This document shows, one piece after another, positions 26,146 through 33,918 of a DNA stretch of 64,000 nucleotides. The DNA is taken from NCBI RefSeq assembly GCF_036226885.1, contig NZ_CP109027.1, forward strand, positions 1 through 64,000, given 5' to 3'. The stretch comes from Streptomyces sp. NBC_00663. Lineage in GTDB: Bacteria; Actinomycetota; Actinomycetes; Streptomycetales; Streptomycetaceae. Made by a program: the position numbers and the translations under genes. How positions within the stretch are numbered: the stretch's first letter is position 1; each line of letters opens with the position of its first letter. The notes under the pieces are model-generated. The model was not told where the DNA came from. It did no database searches and saw nothing but the letters and a program-made list of their open reading frames with translations.

Positions 26146-27669
26146 ATGGCTTCCCCCCAGCCCCAAACTCGCCCATCCCTGCATGGGCGGCGCCGGAGAA
26201 AGCGCCGCACTGCGGTGGACCGCTTAGCACGCGAACTTCTTCGAGCGGCCCTCGTCGCGCCGTTGGTCATGGTTCTGTCCGTGCTGGGCGGTGTCGTCAT
26301 CGTCTGGCGCACCGTTCCGGTCTCCGCGGGCCCGCTGCTGGCCGCGCTGGCCGCGGGGTGCCTGGCCGCCTTCGGTGTGGGGGCCGCACGGGTACGAATG
26401 GCAGCCATGGCAGTGGAGCGGGCGCAAGCAACTCAGATACGGCGGGTGGTTGAGGCAGCGGCTGCAACGGACAAGCTCATTGCCTGGTCGGCGGAGGAGT
26501 TGCTGCGGGGCGGGACAGTGTCGCTGCCGGAGAGTTCCCCGCTGTTCGACGAGGCCGGCTCCGCGGATGAGGCGGTGGCCGAGTTGGCTGAGCTGCAGGT
26601 GCAGGCGGTTACTGCCCTGATACGGGTGCACGATGAGTCGCAGTCGGCGGTGCTGCTGTCGATGCTGCACCAGTTCGCACGGCGAGAACACGCCCTGGTA
26701 GCACGGGCGTTGGAGAAGCTGGACTTCTTGCAGGCGGGGACTGAAGACCCGGCCCAGTTGGAGGTGCTGTTCGTCCTGGACCATCTCGTGACGCGGTTGC
26801 GGCGCTGGGTGGAGAGCAAGGCCGTGGTTGCCGGGGAGTCGCTGCGCAGCGCACGTGAACCGGTGAGCGTGATGCAGGTACTGCGGGGCGCGAACCAAGA
26901 GATCATGCACTACGCCCGGGTGACCGTCGCGGCCGGCACGGTCGGCACCACACTGGGCCTGCCCCGGCATGTGGGACCCGACCTGACGCATCTGCTGGCC
27001 GAGCTCATCGAGAACGCCACCCAGTTTTCCGATCCCGCCACGAAGGTGCAGGTGCGCGCCCAGCGGGTGGCCCGGGGCCTGGCTATCGAGGTCGAGGACC
27101 GCGTAGCCATCCCGATGCGCGCCGACGACCGGGTGCAGTGGAACCGTCTGCTGGCCGACCCCGCTCAGGTCGATGTGAGTGCCTTGGTCCGCGGAGGACG
27201 GATCGGCCTGCTCACGGCAGCAGGGATCGCGCAACTCCACGGTATACACGTCGAGTTGGCAGAGAACCCGACGGGCGGGACGACTGCCCTCGTGGTCGTC
27301 CCGGACCGGCTATTGGTGTCCTTCGGGTCTCCCGTCGCCTCGGCCGCCCACCCCGCGCCCCCTGTTGCCCCGCCCGCGCAGGCTGCACCGGCGAAAGGCG
27401 GGCACCTGGCACAGCGCATGCCCGCGGTGCACCGGCCGGCGCCGACTCCCGCTGCGGGGACTGCCGATACGGCCCCGCCTCTGCCGCAACGTGTGCCCGC
27501 TCAGGCCGAGGCGCCGGCCCCGGACGGCCTGGGACCCGCGGCGAGCCGGCCACGCTATGACCTGGCCGAAGCGTTCAGGGGCGCCATCGGTACTGACCGG
27601 GCCCAGGACGGCTCACCGTTGGCATGGCCGGAGGTTTCCGGCACCGTGCCGCCGACCGGACGGCCGTAA
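26146..27669 (+). CDS. cvnA: Conservon sensor-like ATPase (CvnA type)
   Basis: A 507-aa membrane sensor. A basic N-terminus is followed by two membrane segments (LVAPLVMVLSVLGGVVIVW and LLAALAAGCLAAFGVGAA). A HAMP/coiled-coil-like linker leads to a histidine-kinase-type ATPase domain with N-box HLLAELIENATQFSDP, G1 IEVEDR and G2-type GGRIGLLTAAGIAQLHG. The phosphoacceptor histidine box is weak, as in CvnA proteins. The C-terminus is proline-rich and disordered. CvnA-D complexes in Streptomyces act like a bacterial G-protein signalling unit controlling development or antibiotics. It heads the five-gene run 26146-29915. Confidence 0.9.
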   Translation: MASPQPQTRPSLHGRRRRKRRTAVDRLARELLRAALVAPLVMVLSVLGGVVIVWRTVPVSAGPLLAALAAGCLAAFGVGAARVRMAAMAVERAQATQIRRVVEAAAATDKLIAWSAEELLRGGTVSLPESSPLFDEAGSADEAVAELAELQVQAVTALIRVHDESQSAVLLSMLHQFARREHALVARALEKLDFLQAGTEDPAQLEVLFVLDHLVTRLRRWVESKAVVAGESLRSAREPVSVMQVLRGANQEIMHYARVTVAAGTVGTTLGLPRHVGPDLTHLLAELIENATQFSDPATKVQVRAQRVARGLAIEVEDRVAIPMRADDRVQWNRLLADPAQVDVSALVRGGRIGLLTAAGIAQLHGIHVELAENPTGGTTALVVVPDRLLVSFGSPVASAAHPAPPVAPPAQAAPAKGGHLAQRMPAVHRPAPTPAAGTADTAPPLPQRVPAQAEAPAPDGLGPAASRPRYDLAEAFRGAIGTDRAQDGSPLAWPEVSGTVPPTGRP

Positions 27670-27732
27670 CCCCCATCCCGGCCCGCCATCCCCCAGTGAC
27701 GGCTGGCCTCAATCCCGAGGAGCGTCTTTTCA

Positions 27733-28218
27733 ATGACCGACGACAACGGCGGTGCCATCATGATTGCCGCCGCGTCCGGAGACAGTGCCGCCCAGGAGCA
27801 GTTGGCCGGGCTGCTGGCGGAGTTCGTCGAGGCGGTGCCCAGGGTCACGCACGCGTTGCTGGTCTCCCGGGACGGGCTCAAGCTCGTGGACAGCGGGTTC
27901 TCCAGGACCTGGGCCGACAAGTGGGCGGCCACGCTCGGCACCCTGGCGTCGCTGTGCGAGAACATTCCGGGCCCGCACGGTGACAAGGGCCGCCTGCAAC
28001 TGGCCATGGTCGAGCGCGAGGACGCTCTGATCTTCGTGTCGATCGCCGGAACCAGTGAGGTCTTCCCGAACCATCCGGGCAACACGGCGGGCAAGGTCGA
28101 CACGGTGCTCGCGGTGCTCGCCGAACCGAGTGCCAACGTGGGCACGGTGGGCTACGAGATGGGTCAGCTCGTGGACCGGTTCGCCCCGTACATGGTCACG
28201 GCCCTGCGCAGCGCGTGA
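27733..28218 (+). CDS. cvnB: Roadblock/LC7 domain protein (CvnB type)
   Basis: A 161-aa roadblock/LC7 protein. The pattern AGLLAEFVEAVPRVTHALLVSRDGLKLVDSGFSR and the later KGRLQLAMVEREDALIFVS are typical of the family, which binds and regulates small GTPases such as CvnD. The start ATG at 27733 has GAGGAGCG upstream. Its stop overlaps the ATG of the next gene (ATGA). Confidence 0.92.
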   Translation: MTDDNGGAIMIAAASGDSAAQEQLAGLLAEFVEAVPRVTHALLVSRDGLKLVDSGFSRTWADKWAATLGTLASLCENIPGPHGDKGRLQLAMVEREDALIFVSIAGTSEVFPNHPGNTAGKVDTVLAVLAEPSANVGTVGYEMGQLVDRFAPYMVTALRSA

Positions 28219-28655
28219 TGAGCGGGCCACGCAGGAACCCACGGTTACCGGCCGAGAACGCAGGGGGCGCCTTCGTGCGGCCGTTCCTCCTGACCCGGGG
28301 ACGGGTCCACGCCCGCCACTGGCTCAGCCCCGAGACCCTGGTCGAGGCCGGGCCGGGCAGAGCAGGACCAGAGCTGGCGGAGGGAGAGTACGGGCAGCTC
28401 GTGCAGTTATGCCGTGGCCAGCGCCGGTCGGTCGCCGAACTGGCCGGCACCACCCGCCTCCCCCTGACCACGGCCCGGGTGCTGCTCTCCGACCTCCTGG
28501 ACGCCCGCGTTCTGGTGCTGTCCGTCACCGCCGCTTACACGCCTGCTGGCGACCCCGACTCCAAGGCCGGGGACCGTCCTACCGCTCAGCTCCTGGAGGC
28601 AGTCCGTGCTGGTCTCGCACGCAAGTGGTCCGATGTCCCCGCCAGGGCCTGCTGA
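28218..28655 (+). CDS. cvnC: DUF742 protein (CvnC type)
   Basis: A 145-aa DUF742 protein. The family features are present: the N-terminal FVRPFLLTRGRVHAR, then a winged-helix-like segment with QLCRGQRRSVAELAGTTRLP followed by TTARVLLSDLLDARVLV. ATG 28218 overlaps the cvnB stop. The 3' end overlaps the start of the GTPase gene by 50 bases, showing tight coupling. Confidence 0.92.
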   Translation: MSGPRRNPRLPAENAGGAFVRPFLLTRGRVHARHWLSPETLVEAGPGRAGPELAEGEYGQLVQLCRGQRRSVAELAGTTRLPLTTARVLLSDLLDARVLVLSVTAAYTPAGDPDSKAGDRPTAQLLEAVRAGLARKWSDVPARAC

Positions 28656-29274
28656 CGCGCCCGGCGAACCGTATCCGGTGCGCCCGCCCGGCAGCCCTGC
28701 AGTCCTCAAGGTCCTCGTCACCGGCGGGTTCGGGGTGGGCAAGACGACCGCCATCGGCGCGGTCAGCGAGATCGAACCGGTCTCCACCGAGGAGTACCTC
28801 ACCCACCCCAGCGCCGCCACCGACAGCCTGGACGGGGTGGAGGCGAAGCACCGCACCACCGTGGCCTTCGACTTCGGCCGCATCAGCTTCGATGAGCCGG
28901 TGCCGATCGAGCTGATGCTGTTCGGCACACCGGGCCAGGACCGCTTCATGGATCTGTGGGACGACCTGGCGCGCGGTGCGGTGGGCATCGTCGTCCTTGC
29001 CGACACCCGCCGGCTGGAGTCCAGCTTCGATGCCGTCTCCTTCTGCGAACGCACCCGCCTGCCGTTCGTCGTTGCCGTCAACGAATTCGACCACGCCCAC
29101 CGCTACCCCCTCGCCGCGATCCGGCAGGCCTTCGCCCTCGTCTCTCACGTGCCCGTGGTGACCTGCGACGCGCGTGATGGGACCTCGGTCGCCGCGGTCC
29201 TGATCCACCTCGTCGACCACGCGCTGTCCCTGTTTTCGGCCTCTTCCCCTTCCACCTGTCTGGACTCCCGATGA
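28606..29274 (+). CDS. cvnD: Small Ras-like GTPase (CvnD type)
   Basis: A 222-aa GTPase. The G1 loop is TGGFGVGKTT; a switch II-type FGTPGQDRF follows. The NKxD equivalent reads VNEFDHAHRYP, the NxxD variant of this bacterial family. The GTG at 28606 is supported by GGAGG (28595-28599) six bases upstream; ATG 28633 is an alternative. The protein should cycle GTP/GDP under control of the CvnB/C partners. Its stop overlaps the next start. Confidence 0.92.
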   Translation: MLVSHASGPMSPPGPADAPGEPYPVRPPGSPAVLKVLVTGGFGVGKTTAIGAVSEIEPVSTEEYLTHPSAATDSLDGVEAKHRTTVAFDFGRISFDEPVPIELMLFGTPGQDRFMDLWDDLARGAVGIVVLADTRRLESSFDAVSFCERTRLPFVVAVNEFDHAHRYPLAAIRQAFALVSHVPVVTCDARDGTSVAAVLIHLVDHALSLFSASSPSTCLDSR

Positions 29275-29915
29275 CCCACCACACCACCCCCTACGCTCCC
29301 GCCCTCGGGACGGGCAGCGGGTTACGCCCTGCTCCCGGCCCACAGGAGGTGATCGTCCCGCAGCCGGGTGCGATCCGCCCGGGCCAGGACGTGCTCAGCG
29401 CGGCCCAGGCCAAGGAAGTGGCCGAACGGCAGGCCCGGGCGGAACTCCTGGCCCGCCTGGGCGTGCCCACCGGGCCGGATGACCGCATGGACCAGTTCGC
29501 GGACCATCTCGCCGAGGTCACCGGCATGGTCTACGGCTTCGTCAACATCTTCCTCACCGAGCAGACCTTCGTCGGCCTGCACAACCCCCCACCCGACACG
29601 GGCTACATGATCCTGGGGCGCACCATGAGCCTGGAGGACGGCTGGTGTCCCGCGGTGGTCAGACGAAAGAACGCGCTGCCGCTGTGGGACGTCCACGCCA
29701 GCTCGACCTTCTCGGGCAACCTCGTGGTCGACATGGTCGGCATCCGCTCCTACTTCGGCGCCCCGCTGATCGTGGAGGGGATCGTGCTGGGCACGGTGTG
29801 CGCCATAGACCCCGAGGCCCGCCCCCGCAGCGACGCTCAACACCTTCTGGACGCGGTCAAGGACGGCGCCACCCTGGTGCTGGATGCCCTCACCAGCGGC
29901 GCTCCCGTGCGCTGA
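29271..29915 (+). CDS. GAF-domain protein, fifth gene of conservon
   Basis: A 214-aa protein with one GAF-like domain from about residue 60 (VPTGPDDRMDQFADHLAEVTG ... YFGAPLIVEGIVLGTVCAIDP). Cysteines in GWCPAVVRR and TVCAIDP are candidate ligand or metal contacts. The ATG overlaps the cvnD stop (ATGA), so it belongs to the operon. Many conservons have a cytochrome P450 in this place; here it is a sensor-type domain instead, followed by an acyl-CoA dehydrogenase. It may supply a small-molecule or redox input to the GTPase switch. Confidence 0.85.
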   Translation: MTHHTTPYAPALGTGSGLRPAPGPQEVIVPQPGAIRPGQDVLSAAQAKEVAERQARAELLARLGVPTGPDDRMDQFADHLAEVTGMVYGFVNIFLTEQTFVGLHNPPPDTGYMILGRTMSLEDGWCPAVVRRKNALPLWDVHASSTFSGNLVVDMVGIRSYFGAPLIVEGIVLGTVCAIDPEARPRSDAQHLLDAVKDGATLVLDALTSGAPVR

Positions 29916-30002
29916 ACCCCGTCTTGCGCCCGTCCGGCACCGCATGCCGGGGACCCGGCCGCACCCCCCGCCTTGCGACTCCACAGGGAAAGGGATAAGC
30001 CC

Positions 30003-31250
30003 ATGCCCGCCACCTGGCCCACCGAAGTCCTCCCCCATCTCACCCCGGACCACCAGCGGCTGTGGCACGAGGCCGACGCCTTCGCCGCCGAGCATCTCGC
30101 ACCCCGCGTCCCGCGGATGGAAGCCGATCCGCACCGGGTGGAGCGGGAGGCCGCCCAACTCATGGCCGACCTCGGCTGGTTCGGGGTGACCATCCCCACC
30201 CAGTACGGGGGTTTGGCGGCCGGGCATGTCGCCAAGTCGGTGCTCATCCACCGGATCGGCACGGTTTCCGCCGCGGTGGCGGCCATCTTGCAGGCGAGCC
30301 TGATCCCGAGCGGTGCCGTGCACATGTGGGGCACGGCCGAGCAGAAGACCAAGTGGCTGCCGCTCGCGGCAGCCGGCCGGGTTCTCTTCTCGATCGCGGT
30401 CACCGAGCCGCGGGCCGGCGGACACATCGGCGGGATTGCCACCACCGCCGAACAAGACGGCGACGGGTGGGTCATCACCGGAGACAAGATCCACATCGGC
30501 AACTCGCACCTGGCCGGCCTGCATGTGGTCCTCGCCCGCACCGCACCGCCCGGCGTCTGCGCCTCCCAAGCCCTGACGGCGTTCCTGGTCGAGCACGACC
30601 GCAAGGGCCTGACCGTTAAACCCCACCGGCCCGGACTGGGCCTGCGGGGCTTCACCAAAGGCCAGTTGAGCCTCGACCGCGTCCGCATCCCCGCGACCAA
30701 CGTACTCGGCGAGATCGGCCAGGGCCTGTTCGTCGCACAGAGCGCCAGCATCCTCTACGGCCGCCCCAACCTGACAGCCCTCAGCCTCGGCATCCACGAA
30801 GCCCTCGTCGAAACGACCGCCACCTGGCTGACCACACGGGCCCGCTACGACGGGCACCTGTCCGACCTGCCGGTCCTGCGCGACCGGCTCGGCGCCATGC
30901 AAAACCGCCTCCAGACCGCCCGAGGCACCACCTACCAGGCCGTGCACCTCCTCGACCTGGGCATGGCCTGCGACGCCCAACTCATCAGCGCGAAAGCAAC
31001 CGGCCACGAACTCGCCGCCGACTCCGCCCGGGACGCCATGGAACTGCACGGCGCCCACGCCCTGGACGGCGACTATCCCCTCCAACGCCTCTTCCGCGAC
31101 ATCCCCTACACCTACGCGCCCGCCGGCACCGGCGAGTTCCAGCGCATCCACCTCGCCCGGACGGCTCTCCACGAGGCTGAGATCGAATGGTCCCAGCGCA
31201 CGGCGGCCGACACAGCCTGGGCCGCCGCCCCGGACCCGACCCCTGCGTAA
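30003..31250 (+). CDS. Acyl-CoA dehydrogenase-family flavoenzyme
   Basis: A 415-aa protein with the complete acyl-CoA dehydrogenase layout. An N-terminal helical domain (LGWFGVTIPTQYGGLAAGH) is followed by a beta domain with FSIAVTEPRAGGHIGG (the FAD-contacting FxxTEP block) and WVITGDKIHIGNSHLAG. A C-terminal helical domain carries AMELHGAHALDGDYPLQRLFRD and YAPAGTGEFQRIHLAR. The expected base glutamate region appears as GTGEFQ. FAD-dependent dehydrogenation of an acyl thioester is the standard reaction; here the substrate may be carrier-bound. It follows the GAF gene by 87 bases with a purine-rich RBS and may be an added conservon partner. Confidence 0.88.
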   Translation: MPATWPTEVLPHLTPDHQRLWHEADAFAAEHLAPRVPRMEADPHRVEREAAQLMADLGWFGVTIPTQYGGLAAGHVAKSVLIHRIGTVSAAVAAILQASLIPSGAVHMWGTAEQKTKWLPLAAAGRVLFSIAVTEPRAGGHIGGIATTAEQDGDGWVITGDKIHIGNSHLAGLHVVLARTAPPGVCASQALTAFLVEHDRKGLTVKPHRPGLGLRGFTKGQLSLDRVRIPATNVLGEIGQGLFVAQSASILYGRPNLTALSLGIHEALVETTATWLTTRARYDGHLSDLPVLRDRLGAMQNRLQTARGTTYQAVHLLDLGMACDAQLISAKATGHELAADSARDAMELHGAHALDGDYPLQRLFRDIPYTYAPAGTGEFQRIHLARTALHEAEIEWSQRTAADTAWAAAPDPTPA

Positions 31251-31312
31251 ACAGGTCGCGCCTTCCCCGAATCCGACCCACCCCACATATCTCTCCCGAA
31301 AGCAGCACACGA

Positions 31313-32161
31313 ATGTCTTCCGTTGTTCTCCGCAACGAAGCCGACGCCCGGTTCGACGGTCTCGCGGCGCGTCTCGAGCGCATAGCCCACGAGGTCGCCT
31401 CGGTGGTCGAGCTGTGCACGGGACTGCCGCTGCCCGACCAGGTGTGCATCCGCACCATGACGGTCCCTGCCTGGATGCGCACCCACCGCGACAGCGCGGA
31501 GCAGCAGTTCCACGCCGAGGCAGCCCAACTCAGCCCCTCCCGCACCGGCATGCGAGAGGCCCGAGAGCTCCGCCAGACGCGCTTAAGGGAGGTGCGGCTG
31601 CTCTGGCCGACAGTGGGCGGCCAGGCGGTGAAGTGGGAGCCCGGGCAGCCCGACGTGGTCGTCCTGCCCGCAGCGCTGACCCAGGCAGGCCGGCTCCATG
31701 ACGACCCGTTCCTCTACAAGGTCCTGGCGCACGAGATGACCCGCATCGCGCAATACGCAGCCAGCAGCGGCACGCTGTGGGCAGCTCAGCGCACCTTCTT
31801 CCCGCACCTGCGCGGCGTGCGGGGCTGGGACTACCCCTTCCTGGCTGAGGGACATGCGCACGAGGCAGACCAGCGGATCACCACGAAACTCCTTGGCCAT
31901 CCTGTGCCCGCCAACACGCCCAGCCCGTACGCCACCGTCCGCTACCGAAATCTCTGGGCCAACCCGCAGCGCCAGGCACTCGCCACGCACCATCTGAACG
32001 GCGCCGAGGCCGTGGCCAGGATCATCAACACACAAGGCCTCGACGCATTCAACAGAGTGTGGACCACCCCAGCCCTCGCCCCGCTCTGCGCAGAGACACA
32101 CGGCGAACCGGCTGCCTGGCAGGCCCGCTTCGCCACCCTCACCACCAAGGGAGCGTCATGA
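31313..32161 (+). CDS. Zincin-like protein with altered HExxH motif
   Basis: A 282-aa protein related in pattern to the DUF2342/zincin-like group: a helical N-terminus, then LAHEMTRIAQYAASSG and a later FLAEGHAHEADQRI that supplies further His/Glu residues. The usual HExxH is here HEMTR (140-144), so the second histidine ligand is replaced by arginine. It either uses other ligands (EGHAHE) or has lost catalysis. It is followed by a CPBP-like membrane protein with overlapping ATGA, so the two form a pair. Peptidase function is inference. Confidence 0.6.
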   Translation: MSSVVLRNEADARFDGLAARLERIAHEVASVVELCTGLPLPDQVCIRTMTVPAWMRTHRDSAEQQFHAEAAQLSPSRTGMREARELRQTRLREVRLLWPTVGGQAVKWEPGQPDVVVLPAALTQAGRLHDDPFLYKVLAHEMTRIAQYAASSGTLWAAQRTFFPHLRGVRGWDYPFLAEGHAHEADQRITTKLLGHPVPANTPSPYATVRYRNLWANPQRQALATHHLNGAEAVARIINTQGLDAFNRVWTTPALAPLCAETHGEPAAWQARFATLTTKGAS

Positions 32162-33303
32162 AGACGCCCGCCGTACTTCGGGAGACGCTCCGCCGAAAAG
32201 CCGTGGCCCATCTCTTCGCCCCTGGCGGACTCCCTCGTGACAGGGCCACCGCTCCGTCGGCTGCCACACCGGCTCCCTGGATCTATGGGCAGGTGATCGT
32301 GTTACTGCTGATCACCTGTTTCCGCCCCCTGGTCCTCGCAATCTTGAACGTGGGCGAGATGCACGGCGTGCAGTGGGCAGCGCGCGATGTCCGCTGGGTT
32401 GCACCCGTCCAGTTCGCGGTCGGCGCGGTGGTGTTCTTCTGGCTGACGTGGCTGGTGATAGCCCGCACCCCACTGGACCAGGCTTCGCAGCGGCGTCGAC
32501 TCGCGCACCGCGGCGCCGCCGTCGCCTGCGGGGCAGCAGCCATGTACGCGGCTGTCCCCGTCTCCCACGCCCTCCAGCGGCAGGTTGCTCTGACCGGGTT
32601 CAGCTGTACGGTCGCCTGGCTTGCCCTGGAGATCTGCCGGGCCCACGGCGTATCCCCGGCCACCAAAGTCCCCGCCACGGCGTCCGAACGACTGGGGGAC
32701 TGGAAGATCGCGGATGCGACCTTCCTTGCGTGCATGGCCGGAGGAGGTCTCACCACGATCCTCTTGACGGTCCTGCGCTGGGGCGATATCCAGGGCCTGC
32801 CTGTGATGAAGGGCAGCCAGCTGAGCGCCGTCGGCGTCACCGACTTCAGCTTTGTCTCGCTCGGCCTTGGGGTCGTGGTGGCCGTGGTCATCGAGGACGT
32901 CGTGATCGTGGCGGCCACGACGGCTCTGCTGACGGCCATCCGCAGACCCGCGTGGGAGATCTACAGTCTGATCTGCCTGGTCGAAATCATGCTGCACGCC
33001 TACTTCGGGCTGCCCGCCCTCGGGATGGCTCTCTACGCCGTCGGCAGGGTCTGGCTGTATCGGCGCTATCAACGCCTCCTGCCTCTCGTGGCCGGCCACG
33101 CCGCATTCGATCTCCTCGGTGGCTGCATACAGCTCGCGCCCATCCTGTACCGCCCCGTTCTCATCATCCCCTTCGGGCTGACCGTGATCTGGACCGACCG
33201 TCGCCTGACCCGAGCAGCCCACCCCGCCGGGCAGAAGCCGGTACTCGCCGAGGCGGGGCTGCCCACAACCGGCATTCCACACACAAGATCCCCGGTCAAC
33301 TGA
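32158..33303 (+). CDS. Membrane protein, CPBP intramembrane protease-like
   Basis: A 381-aa protein with about eight membrane segments. Motifs resembling the CPBP/Abi family appear near the C-terminal end: IEDVVIVAATTALL in the place of EExxxR, LVEIMLHAYFG for the FxxxH region, and VAGHAAFDLLGG for the final H box. The first motif is not canonical (arginine absent), so proteolysis is uncertain. CPBP proteins often serve in bacteriocin self-immunity or processing, and the FxLD lanthipeptide cluster begins just downstream. A terminator-like hairpin lies between, so it may not be part of that operon. The start overlaps the upstream zincin-like gene. Confidence 0.6.
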   Translation: MKTPAVLRETLRRKAVAHLFAPGGLPRDRATAPSAATPAPWIYGQVIVLLLITCFRPLVLAILNVGEMHGVQWAARDVRWVAPVQFAVGAVVFFWLTWLVIARTPLDQASQRRRLAHRGAAVACGAAAMYAAVPVSHALQRQVALTGFSCTVAWLALEICRAHGVSPATKVPATASERLGDWKIADATFLACMAGGGLTTILLTVLRWGDIQGLPVMKGSQLSAVGVTDFSFVSLGLGVVVAVVIEDVVIVAATTALLTAIRRPAWEIYSLICLVEIMLHAYFGLPALGMALYAVGRVWLYRRYQRLLPLVAGHAAFDLLGGCIQLAPILYRPVLIIPFGLTVIWTDRRLTRAAHPAGQKPVLAEAGLPTTGIPHTRSPVN

Positions 33304-33659
33304 AAGCTCCCGTGCACGGCACCCCGTGAGTCCACACCGCCGTGCACGGGTCCGGCCGGTCGGCCGCCGCGCTCCCGGACAGTCGGCGATTCGGGCACCG
33401 GCGGCCGACCTCCCCGGACACCCGGAGGACCACACAGACGGTCGCCCTTGAACAACCGCCTCTTCGCAGCCGGTTCCAGAGGGCGGCACAGGACACCAGC
33501 CCGGGGACAAGCGGCCCTGATCCACTCCACGATCGGGGCACGGCACCTCGGGCCGGTGGCCGGGAAGCACCGCTCGACACAGCGACCTCCGTGCGCTAGT
33601 CGAGCTCGCATCCGGCAGAACCACTATCCGCAACTCACCATCAAAGAACTGGAGTTGAC
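33304..33659. promoter_or_regulatory. Intergenic region upstream of lanthipeptide precursor gene
   Basis: About 355 bases. The first part holds a terminator-like hairpin (33309-33350); the remainder must carry the promoter of the lanthipeptide operon. I see no clear -10/-35 pair by eye. Confidence 0.5.
33309..33350 (+). terminator. Terminator-like hairpin after CPBP-like gene
   Basis: CCCGTGCACGG at 33309-33319 pairs perfectly with CCGTGCACGGG at 33340-33350, leaving a 20-base loop. It begins six bases after the membrane-protein stop. Each arm also contains the self-complementary GTGCAC, so an operator role is an alternative. Confidence 0.65.
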
Positions 33660-33833
33660 ATGAGTCCCCAGGTTCAGCCCCGAACGAGCGTGCTCCCGAC
33701 GAGCGCCGTGACGGTGGACGGCTTCGACCTCGACGTCACCTTGGTCGAGATCGCTGACGTCGCCGGCCTGATCAACCTCACGGACGACGGCTGCGGCTCG
33801 ACCTGCGGCGCCTGCGTCTCCAGCGTGGCCTGA
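33660..33833 (+). CDS. lanA: FxLD-family lanthipeptide precursor peptide
   Basis: A 57-aa precursor. The leader contains GFDLDVTLVEI, the FxLD motif (F22-D23-L24-D25) recognised by the class I dehydratase partner. The C-terminal core reads LTDDGCGSTCGACVSSVA, with C45, C49 and C52 as thioether donors and T41, S47, T48, S54 and S55 as candidate dehydration sites. The D43-G44 pair is the likely substrate for the isoaspartate methyltransferase encoded at 38279. GGAG (33651-33654) is five bases before the ATG. Dehydratase, cyclase and methyltransferase genes follow in the same direction. Product structure and activity are not known. Confidence 0.9.
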   Translation: MSPQVQPRTSVLPTSAVTVDGFDLDVTLVEIADVAGLINLTDDGCGSTCGACVSSVA

Positions 33834-33918
33834 CCCCAGGCGCACGTCAGAACGGCCGGTGTCTTCGTGCCTCGCTGTGCGAGGGCACCGGCCGCCCATC
33901 CGGATCACGGAGGTTGTG

